From Pectinophora gossypiella (taxonomy: Eukaryota > Arthropoda > Insecta > Lepidoptera > Gelechiidae), in the NCBI RefSeq assembly GCF_024362695.1, contig NC_065414.1, positions 8,883,501-8,947,500 on the forward strand: DNA of 64,000 nucleotides. Direction: 5' to 3'. Positions 1-11,812 of this stretch are shown in pieces. Position 1 is the stretch's first letter, and every line of letters starts with the position of its first letter. The notes under the pieces were generated by a model. It saw only the letters and a list, made by a program, of their open reading frames with translations, was not told the DNA's origin and did no database searches. The translations under genes and the position numbers were made by a program.

Positions 1-49
1 TCACTGACACCGATACATACTTGTTAATTATAAAAAACTAAAATAAAAA

Positions 50-131
50 ACACGAATTTTGCGACGGAAAATTCTACATGATATTAACTCAGAATCATGG
101 CCTGAATCATCCCCCTCCGTAACGAATATTA
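50..131. repeat. MITE family M1, right half
   Basis: Matches the right half of the M1 palindromic MITE seen complete at 53731-53957: GCGACGGAAAATTC, then GATATTAACTCAGAATCATGG and CTGAATCATCCCCCTC. The left half and the terminal ACACCCTGTA are missing or eroded. Confidence 0.7.
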
Positions 132-654
132 ACGTTTTATTGATTTAATCTTGTATAAATTAAAAATACATAAATACAAATACATTCAATTCAACTACAA
201 ATTTAACAACACATTATTAAAAACAAATTTTGAAATAAGAATAATGATTAATGTTTTTAATATGATTGGCTCGGCAATGTGTTTAAATAAAGGTACAAAC
301 TAGATCACAATACAAGTAGGTTACTCGTACCCTCGTTCTGTACACAGCAAAGAACGTGGTGTGAATGTGGTGTAAGGGGGCTATTGTGTTTTGTTTTCGC
401 CACAATACATTTATTTGTTGTCTTGGTGTCGGTTTTGTGTGTGAAAAGTCAAGTATTGAATGCTAATGTGAAACATGGTGATAGATAACCTGACACACTG
501 TAGTCATTTACCATGTTTCTTTGGTTGTCTACTAAGGTTGTGTAGATCTGTATACCTTACTGAATCTGTGACGCGTGACTTACATGGTAGTGTCACGGGT
601 TCGAATCCCGGTTCAGTTTCTAAACCACTGAATTCGACTTTAGGAGTTTGCATG

Positions 655-1400
655 CATGTTTGAATCATAGATTCAAATTCAAAATTCAAATTCAAAAATA
701 TCTTTATTCAGTAGATAACATAGTTTTACACTTTGAATCGTCATTTTTTACATAACGAACGTCTCATCCGCCTAAAACTACTGCAGCTTCTCACAACCTG
801 TATAGCCGGGGAAAAGAAGCTGCAAGAAAAACCCTGGCACAGGGACCTAGACGTTCTTTAAAAAAATAAAAATAAACATAAAATATTGGTATACAATTGA
901 GTAATTTAGCTGCCTAATATCAGTTCTTAGACAGTTAATCCCATGCATTCATATGTTTTTAATAATCACTAACTTTATAATAACCTTTTTTGTAAAGTTT
1001 TTGTTTAACTACTGTCTTATAACAATTGAAAGGCAAATTCTGAATGTCAATGGGAATCTTATTGTAAAAACGTATACATTGCCCCTTAAATGATTTAGTA
1101 ATCTTATGTAATCGACTGACTTGTAAAACAAGTTTATTTTTATTCCTGGTATTAACAATGTGCCGATCGCTATTTTTTGCAAATAATCCTATATGTTTTT
1201 TTACATATATTAAGTTTTCAAAGATATATTGTGATGCCAACGTTAAAATATTAATTTCTTTAAATTTATTTCTAAGTGACATCTTGGCTCCCAATTTGTA
1301 AATCGCCCGAATGGCTTTTGCAGAACAAAAATGCTGTTCATAAGTAGATAAGTGATATGACGTCGTTTCCAAGATTCGTGCCCGGATAATGGCAACAGAA
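655..1400 (-). mobile_element. CR1-like LINE, 5'-truncated 3' end
   Basis: Minus-strand relic: C-terminal ORF2 sequence (959-1372), a 3' UTR (700-958) and a tail of ATTCAAA-type repeats (665-700), as CR1-group LINEs end in short microsatellites rather than poly(A). The UTR segment around 747-870 recurs at 28925-29110, so this is a repeated family. Confidence 0.75.
959..1372 (-). pseudogene. CR1-like reverse transcriptase C-terminus fragment
   Basis: An open stretch of 137 codons with the typical end of insect CR1-like ORF2 proteins: RAIYKLGAKMSLRNKFKE, then ILTLASQYIFENLIYVKKH, NTRNKNKLVL, then GQCIRFYNKIPIDIQNL and a basic KKGYYKVSDY end. This is the region after the polymerase domain, so it has no catalytic motifs. 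The first methionine is a chance internal codon; the element is cut off upstream. Confidence 0.75.
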
Positions 1401-2130
1401 TTGCCCCCATTAAAAGTTCATTGTAGGTATATATTATAGGTGTACATTCTAGGTATACATCTCTACCTACCCCTGTGTCCCACCGGCGTGATGCTATTAT
1501 TATGTTACAGCTTTATAGTTGCGTTTTACGCGCGTCAGTTGTGGCAGTGTCTGTCATAGTTCTGGGGCGTTGTACTTTACAATTTTACGGTTGACAACGT
1601 TGAAAAGGCTCTGCATTAAAAAAGAAAAATGTCCAACTAGTATGCGATCCGGAAAACAACACAGTTGTTTATTTAGAAAATCCCATGGGATCCGTTTTCG
1701 TCGTGTTTTAGGAATACAATATCCTGTAACAGCTTACACAAATATACTGGCGGAAAAAGATTTAAGATTTTACAATGGATTTAGTTACCTCTTTGTAGAA
1801 AGGACATCTACAGTCAGTCACCTTTTCTAATAAAAGCGACTCATTGATTGATTATGAATAAACTAACCATAAAACTATACATAAAAGTATACCATATGGC
1901 ACTGCCCATATTATTAGCGAATTGAAGCAGGATGGACTTAGATGGAGGTTTTGCAACGTTCCACTTCCTGGATAATGGATACTTCAGTGCCCAAGGTGTA
2001 GCAACTTTGGTCCTGACTACTATAGTAAAAGCAATGAAACAAGCGGCTACGGTATTCCAATTCATTGATGCCCAAGATTCATCTGTCTACTATACCTGCG
2101 AAAGTGTAATAACTTTATTGATAAACATTC
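1401..2130. other. no recognisable gene or repeat
   Basis: Two open frames occur (1519-1830 plus and 1932 onward plus), but neither product resembles a family I know, and the second runs into MITE and SINE sequence. I see nothing here that can be named. Confidence 0.4.
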
Positions 2131-2134
2131 TGCC

Positions 2135-2262
2135 CCCTGCGCACAGCAACTGCGCTGCGACACGAATTATGTCGAGGGCATCAGCCAAAAACTCTGTGGC
2201 GTTTATCTCCGTAGATAGCATCTATTGGTCAAAATCGTCGATATATTTTTTCCTTATTGCGT
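2135..2262. repeat. palindromic MITE family P, degenerate copy
   Basis: Shows the family P left arm (GCGCACAGCAACTGCGCTGC, then GAATTATGTCGAGGGC) and part of the right arm (CTATTGGTC, TCGATATA). Better copies are at 50452-50609, 52699-52865 and 55826-56000. Confidence 0.6.
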
Positions 2263-2293
2263 CCGCCAGTAATGTGTACATAATTAAGTTTTT

Positions 2294-2401
2294 TCCTCAC
2301 GTCCCACTCACGTCAGATAGAGTACTGCGGGGCGGAAGGCAAGTGGTAAACCACTGCCCTATTTTTCCCTAAAAAGTAGCATGGAAAATGCCACACCGAC
2401 A
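2294..2401 (+). repeat. SINE family E with RTE-like 3' end, truncated
   Basis: Reads GTCAGATAGAGTACTGCGGG, CCACTGCCCTATTTTTCCCT, then AAAAGTAGCATGGAAAATGC and ACACCGAC. The same string is in the fuller copy at 51070-51253; this one stops before the GTGGCTCTTAAATTGATGATG tail. Confidence 0.65.
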
Positions 2402-2929
2402 AAATATGATATTAGTGATGAGCTAAATTATTAATTTATGTAAAATAAAGTGTTTTATTATTATTTATATCCTATTCTAATTCACGACACGCGCGGCTCT
2501 GTGCCGAGGGGGCGGGCGGCTGTTCTAAAATTATCTCCTAACAGCCTGTGAAATAGTCTGCCTGTGACTGTTTACTGTCCATCTCCCAAATAATTAATGT
2601 CACTGAAAACATATTTTATTAAATCTTATTATCATAGTCAACGAATCCAACATAGAGACTAAAGTATCTAAGCGCCATCATTTCAGTCCTACCAACTTGA
2701 TAATGTTAATCATATTGATATCATTGTATTTGCAACTGATATTCATTTTTAGTATTGAGTGTCCACAAACTGGATTGTTGCAAAGTCTATCCATCCTGTT
2801 TGAATTTTAAATCATAAATATTTGCTAAATTCGTGATCAATGCCTATGGTTACACAGGAAAGTTAACACCGACAAACCAATTAATTAAATTATACCTAGA
2901 CTAATAGCTTTTAAGGCAAATATTTCACT

Positions 2930-3064
2930 ATAATCTTGTGCATGCTGTGACTACTTGTAATTGAGCTAGCTCTTAATCTTTTTTTTATTGTCTGTAACTT
3001 TGCATGTGCAGAGTGTAGCTTGTAAGTTGTCCATAATAAATAAATAAATAAATAAATAAATTAC
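2930..3064 (+). repeat. retroelement-like 3' tail with (AAAT)n
   Basis: An AT-rich segment ending TAGCTTGTAAGTTGTCC, then ATAATAAATAAATAAATAAA. A poly(A)-signal-like AATAAA followed by a tetranucleotide tail suggests the 3' end of a retroelement; the class is unclear. Confidence 0.4.
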
Positions 3065-3156
3065 ATAAATTAATTTGGCAGTTATTCCAGTAAGAGAGCA
3101 CATTGTTTATTTATCATTCAGAAGCAGCTGAAATAACAAGTATTTGTTGTTGCCTC

Positions 3157-3303
3157 ACTAGGGGTGGTATTAATAAACAAATCTCAGCTGAGACTGCTCT
3201 TAAAATCATGCTCAAGTCTCTGTTTTTATATGAGAACTGTCTCAATGACATGATCTTGAGAGCAGTCTCGAAGCTGAGATTAGTTTATTAATACCACCCT
3301 AGG
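3157..3303. repeat. foldback MITE of about 147 bp
   Basis: Almost the whole element is one inverted repeat. The left end CTAGGGGTGGTATTAATAAA matches the reverse complement of the right end (CTAGGGTGGTATTAATAAA), and CTCAGCTGAGACTGCTCT pairs with AGAGCAGTCTCGAAGCTGAG further in. No coding capacity. Confidence 0.8.
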
Positions 3304-3404
3304 ACCCCTGGTTGCGCTACCAGCGACATTTTATTCGGGATTCAATTGCCGGCAGCAAAATGAAAGAAAAATGCGGAATTAGATGAAATAATCCACAACT
3401 TCAG

Positions 3405-3457
3405 GTTAGGTAAGCGGACCCCGTGAGAAATAGGATAACGCTAGGAAGATAATGAGC
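3405..3457 (+). repeat. SINE family D, 3' end fragment
   Basis: CTTCAGGTTAGGTAAGCGGA, then GATAACGCTAGGAAGATAATGA matches the 3' end of the fuller family D copies at 19095-19433 and 19575-19677. Confidence 0.65.
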
Positions 3458-3590
3458 AAGTAAACAAATTCAGTTTTGCATTTGTCACATAGTTACGATT
3501 ATCACATCCATCTTAGAACTTCGAATCAAAAGTGGGTGCAAGTGTCTTTCATTATTGTGGTTATGGACAGCCATCCCATAAGGGTGTAAC

Positions 3591-3915
3591 GGCCTCCGTG
3601 GTCCAGTGCCGGAGGTCCCGGGTTCGAATCCCGGTGGGACAAATCACAAAAATCACTTTGTGATCCCTAGTTTGGTTAGGACATTACAGGCTGATCACCT
3701 GGTTGTCAAAAAAGTAAGATGATCCGTGCTTCGGAAGGCACGTCAAGCCGTTTGTCCCGGTTATTACTTACTGATGTAAGTTAGTAGTAGTTACATGAGC
3801 CATGTCAGTCATGACTCATGTAAGAGTCATGTCTATGGCGGCTCAGTGATAACCCTGACATCAGGGTTGATGGTGTTGGTAATCCACCTCACAATCCACA
3901 CGATAGAAGAAGAAG
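3591..3915 (+). repeat. tRNA-derived SINE family A, full length with target duplication
   Basis: The head GGCCTCCGTGGTCCAGTG, then GGGTTCGAATCCCGG, has the layout of RNA polymerase III A and B boxes from a tRNA. The body carries CCGTGCTTCGGAAGGCACGT and the 3' end reads CACACGATAGAAGAAGAAG. The insertion is flanked by the 10-bp duplication AAGGGTGTAA (3580-3589 and 3913-3922). It is the reference copy for about a dozen in this window. Confidence 0.85.
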
Positions 3916-4229
3916 GGTGTAAATTTATTTATTTTGAAATAAAAATTATAGAACGTAACATAAAAAAAATATGAGAACGCTTTAAGAGTCATAATGTTAA
4001 CAAATAGAGTGTCGAGTTGATACTTTTCTGGGGTTTCACAGACAGGGTTGATAAAGTACGTAGGGGTGGGAGTAACCTCAGCCCATAGATCAAATGGAAT
4101 GATTTCCTCACCTCACTCGAACACACAATCTCTGCGTACATATACTACCGGTGGGGGAACTTCGTGCGGTAGTATTCTTGAAAACTGGGCTGTAAAAAAG
4201 TAGAGCTCTTTAGAAAAGTTACAATGGTT

Positions 4230-4645
4230 TAGGTAGTACAAAGAACCGGAATCATTTATTCAACGTAATTATCATACATAAACTTGTTAAAGGCCCATTT
4301 AACATTTTAAAATTTACGTCATTTCGCAAGGTGTTATGGCTGAGGAGAAGAAATGACAAGAAACTGCAACAGCAACACATCTTTTAAATCAATGTAGGTA
4401 TACAAGTTACTTAATAACCAGAGGAACACATTTAATACCAGGCCTTTTTATCATTTAGGTATTAATCGCTAATCTTATAATATGCTTTTTTACATAAAGT
4501 AAGCTTCACATGAGCTTTTAATTTATTTTCTGACAAATTCCAGTATTTTGAATTTGTTTTCTGGTGTTTTATTGTAAAAACGTATAAGTACATAACCTCA
4601 CAAAAGATGAATTTATTATACTTAAATTAATAAAATAGGATTTTG
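4230..4645 (-). mobile_element. decayed CR1-like LINE 3' end
   Basis: On the minus strand it shares the layout of the 959-1372 fragment: TTATTGTAAAAACGTATA, then a UAAGCTT-rich stretch and TATAATATGCTTTTTTACAT, but with frame breaks. Weak but repeated similarity to the copy at 655-1400; called as a relic of the same LINE group. Confidence 0.45.
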
Positions 4646-4699
4646 GTGTTATTTGTATACTTTTTATTTTTTATCTCCGGAATTATGCAGAAGTTGACT

Positions 4700-4830
4700 A
4701 AAAAGCCCAGCCCGGTCACTCCATATAAATATCTCTCTCTCTTACCATGTGCCGCGTTACCCTGTGCGTGTGAGCAAAACAGATAGACCGCGCGTTCTGT
4801 ACTCCTTACGTCTTTTAAATAGACTAAAGT
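4700..4830 (+). repeat. dispersed repeat family R, diverged copy
   Basis: GCCCGGTCACTCCATATAAA, then TGTGCCGCGTTACCCTGTGC, then AGATAGACCGCGCG aligns with 14375-14480 (GCCCGGACACTCCTTACAAA, then TGTGCCACGTTAAACCGTGC). Class unknown. Confidence 0.5.
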
Positions 4831-5545
4831 GGGGCGACAGTCACTTTAGTGCTCGTAATTGGAGTTTAGATAATCAAGTTCGTATCGGTGCAGAGTAGTG
4901 TTCCTTCTATACGTAATATCATTGTTTATTCTGTGCTAAAAGATGGATTTTATATATTACATGTTTTTTTTTCTACGAAGTTACCTTACTGCAATGTATC
5001 TTACATGTGATGCCTCATATCAGTGCGGTACTTAACGCAAGCTTCCTCTTCCCTTCATTTAGATATACTCCGTTTCACCCTTATAAACCGTTTTCCCTCA
5101 GAAGCACGAAAATTACAGCAATAATAGCGGGCAGATGACTGAATTGTTACGGTTATAAATGGTGTTTCATTAGTTGAAGCCAATTTCTTCACCTATCATT
5201 ATTTTGTTACTTAAAAGGCAAGTCACTAGGAAAATAATAAGAGGAAAATTAATTGTAAGTATTTGTCTATTTAAACCAAATCATAAATAAAAGGAACAGG
5301 TCTAACACTACTACTTATTTAAAAACAACGAACTGAAGAGTATAAGAAAACAGCAAAACAGTTTTTACCATAACTGTACTATAACATCAAAATTCGCTCG
5401 ACGTAGAGGGAAAATAAGGCCACTCGCCGTAAAGAGACTCGCCTTAGCGAGGGTCGCCGCTCGGAGAGTCGCTGTCAACGCTACAACTCATTACGTATAA
5501 TTTGTTATTTTACGCTTGCAGTTATGTAAATACTTGTTATAAATA

Positions 5546-5800
5546 ACATTACGGAGAGCACCAGTTCGAACTCCGGTACCAAACTTGCACCAATGAGTTA
5601 TTAATTTATCTTAAGTGCAATTTACCCTAACATAGTTGACTCGACTATCATAGATAGCAATACGGCTCACCACCTATTACGCTGGTCTAACAGAAAGCTC
5701 ATGTTGAGCGTGGTTACTCAACTGAGTACTCAAGACCACTCAAGATGAACTCATCTTGCGTTGGATGTTGACTGGGAATACAGTCGTGGGCACTTTATGT
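5546..5800 (+). repeat. dispersed repeat family F, long copy
   Basis: Contains CACCAGTTCGAACTCCGGTA, CACCAATGAGTTATTAATTT, AAGTGCAATTTACCCTAAC and ATACGGCTCACCACC. At least nine fragments of this family are in the window. The GTTCGAACTCCGG string is box-B-like, so this may be a SINE, but I cannot prove the class. Confidence 0.6.
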
Positions 5801-6083
5801 TATGTTATAAATACCATTTTACTAATAAATTTTACGCACATCTAGTTGTTTAAGGTCATAAATGTAACTTTTAAAATTTTACAGTAGAGCGTTTTAACGA
5901 TTTTTGTTTTGCCATATCTACGTTAATTACTAAGTTAACTCATGTTCAGATTTTTTGACATTTAAAAAAAAATATATATTTTATTTTTATTCTTATGACT
6001 TATAAGAACTAGGTGTGCGTTATGTGTTTAAAATTAGAAGATATTGTGTACGAGTTTGTGTTAATGTTAAAATATTCAGTAGT

Positions 6084-6430
6084 AAATGACTTTCCAGGCT
6101 ATGTTCCTCAAAAAAAAAAAAATAGATGGCGCTGTGAGATTTTCCTTCGTTTATCCTTCTAATTTCATGGATAACAGACATATGCATCTTTTATCTTTGT
6201 TTTTGGGTAAGTATATGATGACCCTTATTATAACATCCAAGCACAATTACATCTTCCACCATTATAATTCTGATCAAAATAAAGAGAAGCAATGTAGGTA
6301 GCGACATAATTCTATACATTATGTGATCCAACCATTATTTTATATATGCTTCTGCCTTTATATTGTATTTTTGAATATTTACGTACCCGAGTAATGAGAA
6401 AGTAGGTAATTATTACATTAAATCTCGACA
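6084..6430 (-). repeat. non-autonomous TIR element family K, reversed copy
   Basis: Reverse-orientation relative of 10890-11390 and 46515-46937: CTTCTAATTTCATGGATAAC, AAAATAAAGAGAAGCAATGT, TATATATGCTTCTGCC. Family K ends in CAATGAGGGAC and its complement; both ends are eroded here. Confidence 0.55.
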
Positions 6431-6489
6431 GCGCGGACATTCGTTCTTTGCTATTATGTTTCGCAGTAGAAAATGTTCACTAGAACATT

Positions 6490-6520
6490 ACAACACACAC
6501 ACAACACACTAATAACACAC

Positions 6521-6563
<43 letters not shown>

Positions 6564-6595
6564 ACACACACACACACACACAACACACACACACT
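6490..6595. repeat. (CA)n microsatellite
   Basis: About 105 bp of nearly pure CA dinucleotides with AACA interruptions. Confidence 0.95.
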
Positions 6596-6992
6596 AGTTG
6601 TAATTATATCAGAATTTTACCGAAATATTATTAATTTATTAGTGTAAGTAAGTACATAAAATGTAGTAGCTTACTATCTCGACCGTGTTTAATGAAATTA
6701 CATAATGATAAATATAAGTTTTTGACCGCTACACATACTCCCATATAGTCCTATTCTTTCCTCTCAAAATGGCGTCTTCATCTTTCTCCTCGGTTCCCAT
6801 AGTCCCATTACTTAATACAATGAATTCTTGCCTCTAACTCGACCGGGTAACTTCTTTTCTTTTGTTTCCGCACGAGGCCTTCGGTTGAATCCTTCTCGTA
6901 ATTTTGTATCCAAATTGTCATCAATAACGTTGTTTGCGTCAGGGATTTGGTATTGAGGTATTTCTTTGCGTTGGGTTTGTTCATTTAGGGTT

Positions 6993-7092
<100 letters not shown>

Positions 7093-7127
7093 AATTTATA
7101 TAAAGTGGTGAGATTGGGTGAATGAAT

Positions 7128-7232
7128 TATTTATTTATTTTAAGTGCAACTTTCACTAACACAGTTGGCTTGACCATTATAGACGGCGCCTATCATTTTG
7201 GTCTAACGCAATTATGATGGATGCACTGGATA
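7128..7232 (+). repeat. repeat family F, partial
   Basis: AAGTGCAACTTTCACTAACA, CAGTTGGCTTGACCATTATA and TTTTGGTCTAACG match family F; the ends are missing and a SINE A copy follows directly. Confidence 0.55.
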
Positions 7233-7240
7233 GTACTACT

Positions 7241-7557
7241 CTTCTTCTTCTATCGTGAGGTGGATTACCAACTCCATCAACCCTGGTGTCAGGGTTATTA
7301 CTGAGCCGCCATATGCCCCTGAATGACTTATGTAACGACTACGTACTTACATCAGTAAGTAATAACCGGGACCAACGGATTAACGTCCCTTCCGAAGCAC
7401 GGATCATCTTACTTTTTGGACAATCAGGTGATCGGCCTGTAATGTCCTAATCAAACTAGGGATCACAAAGTGATTTTTGTGATTTGTCCTCACCGGGATT
7501 CGAACCCGGGCCCTCCGGATTGTGAGCACAATGCTCAACCACTGGGCCACGGAAGCC
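7241..7557 (-). repeat. SINE family A, near full length
   Basis: Minus orientation: tRNA-like head GGCTTCCGTGGCCCAGTGGT, box-B-like GGGTTCGAATCCCGG, body and GATAGAAGAAGAAG end all present. Confidence 0.85.
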
Positions 7558-7559
7558 GT

Positions 7560-9653
7560 TATTTTTATTGGGAATATTATTGTGAGCTCAATAGTATGAT
7601 GGATTGGGTGACCGTTTGGCCAAAAAAATAAAACATCAAGCAATATATTTCGACTGTTTTATTACTATATCTGCATTCTTATAAATTGTTAAATAACATC
7701 ATTAAATACATCTATATTTTGATAGTTTATTACACAACCCTTTCGATAACTACTTGTATTAGATGTCAGCGATGTATGAACCCTCGCTCCCATAGAAATT
7801 ATTAATACATAAAAATGTATTTTTGGCTGTCAAGAAATTACAATCACATTATATTTTATTTACAGGTCGTTATATTTACAGCATCTATATTTACATATCT
7901 AATGTCTTACTCATTAAAGATTGTGATTTAACTAACATATTTTTAAGATGTACATATATTCGTCTATAATCTACAAACAAAGGTAATTTTATACAGATTG
8001 TCTTTGACAAGTTTTAAATTTCTGAGCTCAATTCGAAGTAAACAACCAGACAGTAGATTGCGAACGAAAGAGGAATTCAATTATTCTGAGAATTGTATTC
8101 TGAATCATCAAACATCCTTACGTTACGTTTACGCTTCTCATTTATTCGTTTACTTACAAACTCGTAAATTTGTTTTTGTGTCGTCATCCGGTATGAGCAA
8201 ACGGAGCACGGACGAGAGTCGCGTAAAAACAAAAGTAACCTAGCAACGTTAGTACCGATCCGACAGATTTCGTGCAACCATGAAATGAACGACCCCAACA
8301 AGATGAGGCGTTTTTCTATCTTGTTGTTACCTCGTGTGCTAGCTTGCGAAAATATTCACCTTCCAAGGGAGAGTTATGACACTATGAAATGGCCGTGAAC
8401 TAGTTTGACAAGGTAAAAAATGGATTGTAGAAACTTTCTCGTGACGCCGAGATAATACCTACTAAAAGATATTATAGAGGACTGAAATAAAATAAATGTC
8501 GCGTCCTCGTGGACAACGAAGAAAATGTAACAGTAAATCGTAAAAGAATATTTGCCAGGCTTTCTATTTAACGAGTTTTAGTTACTGTGGAACTTGAATG
8601 TTGGAGCTATAACGGTACTTTTAGAAAAGGTTCTCATTCATAACGAACGCTAATACTGAAAAACCCTTTCGCCTTTCCCTGCTTTTCACACTCGTTGCGC
8701 CGCAACGGGCGTCGGTTCCATTAAACAAATGCAGATAGCAAACACAGGAGCAACATCCATTTATATGTAATAAACAAAATCTATATATAATACGCACAAA
8801 ACAAGCGTTTGTTCGTCCATTCATTAGAGAGAACGTAATGGATTAGGAGATCGAAATGTCCTTGGCAGAAACTGTAACACAATTAGCTAATTAGCACGGA
8901 CGTAATTCGCTGCCAAAGGGTTCGCATTGTTTCACAAAAGAAATGTTCCTTGAGACAAAAATAAATGACAAAAAAATTCAAACTAAGATAAAAAAAAATA
9001 ATGAAAAATCAATTCCTCCATCCGTTCTTGGCAGTTTATTTTCTGCTCTGCGACTCTCATACGTCTCGGTCTGTTTATTGAACTAGATCGAACGCAAATA
9101 GCGTGTTAAAGAGAGCAAGTGGTGGCTTAGTGTGCGTACAGATAAGCCGCGCCCCGATTGAATCTGAGTCCCCCTATGATCGGTATAATGAAATCGATTT
9201 AGTCGTAATCTCAGCGTGGGATTACTACGGCGTAGTTAGCTGGAAAAACAATCGAGAATCAGCCAAGGATTATCGTCTAGCTTAGAGCTTGTAAAGTAAA
9301 TCTGGTTCGCTAATCCTTCATAATAAAAAGATATTTATTTCAATAAATACTTTCTCGGTCGTTCTTTAAGACGCTACTAACAATCAAAAGCATAATTAAT
9401 CTTTATATATGTCACATTTTCACTAAAAAAGCATTTGGAATGCCTAAATGTCAATTGACAGCGACGTTGTCGCCAATTTTGAATCCACAAAAGATTCGAT
9501 CTACATCGTTGTATTCAAAATACATAATAATAAAATCCCAACTAATTCCCAAATTAAAACTATTTAAATTCAACGTTCGAATAAAAAATTAAATACTAAA
9601 TACAACATACTTCCTCGATGTTCAGAACGTTCGGGAAGTTATACGAAAGTTGG
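7560..9653. other. 3' flank and probable 3' UTR of the dpr-like gene
   Basis: About 2.1 kb of AT-rich sequence without a recognisable gene. It should hold the 3' UTR. On the minus strand an AATAAA lies at 9339-9334, about 315 bp after the stop, and is a plausible polyadenylation signal, but others occur further on and no transcript is visible to decide. The short open frames on both strands around 8000-8300 look like chance. Confidence 0.4.
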
Positions 9654-9928
9654 TCACCTTGAAGTCGTAAAGTTGGCTGCGAGTTGCGAGATATAGTCTG
9701 AAGCTATATTCACGAGGGCGATGAGAGTGAAGAGTGTCACGGCTGAGATGAAGGGGATGTACTGTGTGAGTGGGAGAGCGAAGATGATCCAGTGTCGCTG
9801 GTTGAAGGTAGAGATGGCCGCCAGGGTGGTGAGGACGGCGCGGTTGAGACGCGGGGGCGTTGACCCAGAGCTCTGCATGGCCGCTGGACGCTCCCCACTC
9901 AACACGTGGACTATTACCGATGCTGACT
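9654..9928 (-). CDS. dpr: dpr-like last coding exon (end of Ig2, stalk, hydrophobic C-terminus)
   Basis: Begins after a CTTCCGCAG acceptor in phase 1 and ends at TGA (9654-9656). It encodes SASVIVHVLSGERPAAMQ, the conserved junction after Ig2 (the family reads GEHPAAMQ), a Ser/Pro/Thr-rich stretch, then a hydrophobic segment of about 21 residues (YIPFISAVTLF onward) followed by a 14-residue polar tail with a sequon. This could be a transmembrane anchor or an unusual GPI signal; the polar tail argues mildly against GPI. An upstream in-frame ATG inside the intron is not the start, because the acceptor is canonical and the phase fits exon 4. Confidence 0.9.
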
Positions 9929-10271
9929 CTGCGGAAGAGATATCATTTATTAACATACTAGCTTTTCCTCGCGTTTATTTCGAGGTTACATGGTTCCCTA
10001 TCCTGATTTAAAACAGAGAAAAGAACTCTGAACACAGTCTAAATCCAAAATCAAAGCGATTGTTTTATTCCTTAAAAGTTCAAGAATGTTATAAATCTAA
10101 ACTAAGCGAATTAATCCAATCCGAAAAACAACAACGGTAAAACCAAATCCAAAAGTTTTCGGAAATCGGAACTACGGTTACAAAGAGACGAAAGTAGCTT
10201 ATGTCACTCTCCTTCCCTTCAATTATCTCCACTTAAAAAAAAAACACGTTAATTCGTAACACGGACTAACA

Positions 10272-10370
10272 AACAGACAGACACACACACACACAGACAC
10301 AAACGCGCGCGCGCACACGCACACGCACGCGCGCAAACGCACACGCACACTACACAACACACGCACTTTC
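10272..10370. repeat. CA/CG-rich microsatellite
   Basis: An ACACACAC tract grading into GCGCGCGC and CACGCACACG within the last dpr-like intron's downstream side of exon 4. Confidence 0.85.
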
Positions 10371-10889
10371 CTATTTATGATATTAGTATGGATTGATCGG
10401 ATGATACGAAATGAAGATTAGGCAGGTGTGAATCATGATTAGGCATTGAATTTTGGGAATTACATTGGAAACCTAGTAGGTAATCTACTTATTTTATATA
10501 AGTAATAAATTAATTTTCTCTACAATACCTACTACTCGTACGCGATGGGTTGTGATGGCCTTAATAAATGCTAATCATCAATTTGTTCCAGATTATTTAA
10601 TGTGTGAATCTTGATAAATGAGGCCTCCAAAGTTAGTAGGTACAAGTAGATACATCTAGTTAATGACTTCTATGTAGTCGTTCTGAAACTTTGCGTAGCA
10701 AAGCTATATTATATATGGATGGTGTATACTATGTACATATAAGGGTATACTTTTATTTATTTATTTCTAAACATATGTCATCATATCACACATATTTTTG
10801 TAAATAACATGTAAAATCTATCCATCTATTTGCGTACTCGCTTTTGCCCGCCTTTGTATGAGTTTCCTGTAAATGTCTTGTGAATGTGT

Positions 10890-11390
10890 GTGCAATGAGG
10901 GACCATGCAGTTCCCTAAAATCATATAGATGTTTTGTCATTGCTTCGGTACTTACATAATTATCAAAAATATAATAAAATGGCAGAAGCATAATATAAAT
11001 AATTTCTTGATATTTGTATCAAATATGTATTATAATTATGTTGCTACCAATATTGCTTCTCTTATTTTGATCATAATAATATAATAGATGGATAATTTGT
11101 TGTGCCTGAGTGTAATAAAAAGGGTCATCATTAAACCCAATAAACATAGATAAAAGATATACGTACGGTCACGAGCATTAATATGTATACACTTTGGTAC
11201 CATTGAATTGAACTGTAAGTCTCACTAAATGTCAAATATGTTAGTGCGAGTCCTAAAGTGGGTACATTATATTGCTCATGATTGTACAATAATGTCAGTT
11301 ATCCATGAAATTAGAAGGTTAAACGAAGTCACTTCTGTACAGCGCCTTCTTTTTTTTTTTGGGGGAACGCATCCCTGAATGTCCTTCGTT
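10890..11390 (+). repeat. non-autonomous TIR element family K, about 500 bp
   Basis: Left end CAATGAGGGACCATG, body with ATTATGTTGCTACCAATATT and GCTTCTCTTATTTTGATCA, right end GGGGGAACGCATCCCTGAATG. The copy at 46515-46937 preserves the right end better (CGTCCCTCATTG), giving a TIR of about 11 bp. No open frame worth naming. Confidence 0.65.
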
Positions 11391-11400
11391 GAGCGTATCC

Positions 11401-11430
11401 ATCTTTCTCTCTCTCTCTCTCTCTCTCTAT
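11401..11430. repeat. (CT)n microsatellite
   Basis: About 26 bp of CT dinucleotides just beyond the family K right end. Confidence 0.85.
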
Positions 11431-11812
11431 TAGGAATTAGAAGGACTCTCTTATTACCTTGGAGTCCCCCTATTGTTATCATGAAAAAGTAAACGAGACT
11501 CATTTTGAAAAATTAACGTAAATATTTTATTTTTGTGGTTATGGAATCATTTAGTGGACTAATAAAACTGGTTAAATTCATGCAGTGTTATACGTCTGTG
11601 TGGGCGGACGAATGACTTACTTTAGAATTTCATTTATAGTCTCTTCCAGTCCGATATGGTTAAAAATTGTGCCAATTTGTAAATAGATCGAAACCCAGAG
11701 ATAGAAATAGAATATTTTTCAGAGGAGGACTTAAAGTACCTACTAACCAGGGACGGATCGAGTAGAGACAGCGAGAATCGAAATCCTTGCGGACAAAATA
11801 GGGTTTTTTATT

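Noticed and set aside
1932..2372. 146-codon open frame on the plus strand
   Set aside because: The second half runs through MITE P and SINE E sequence and the first half resembles no protein family.
3591..3665. tRNA-like sequence with A and B box motifs
   Set aside because: It is joined to a repeated body, recurs many times and has no well-formed cloverleaf with acceptor pairing; it is a SINE head, not a tRNA gene.
9929..9956. Met start upstream of the last Dpr-like exon
   Set aside because: It lies inside the intron before a good CTTCCGCAG acceptor; the exon continues Ig2 from exon 4.
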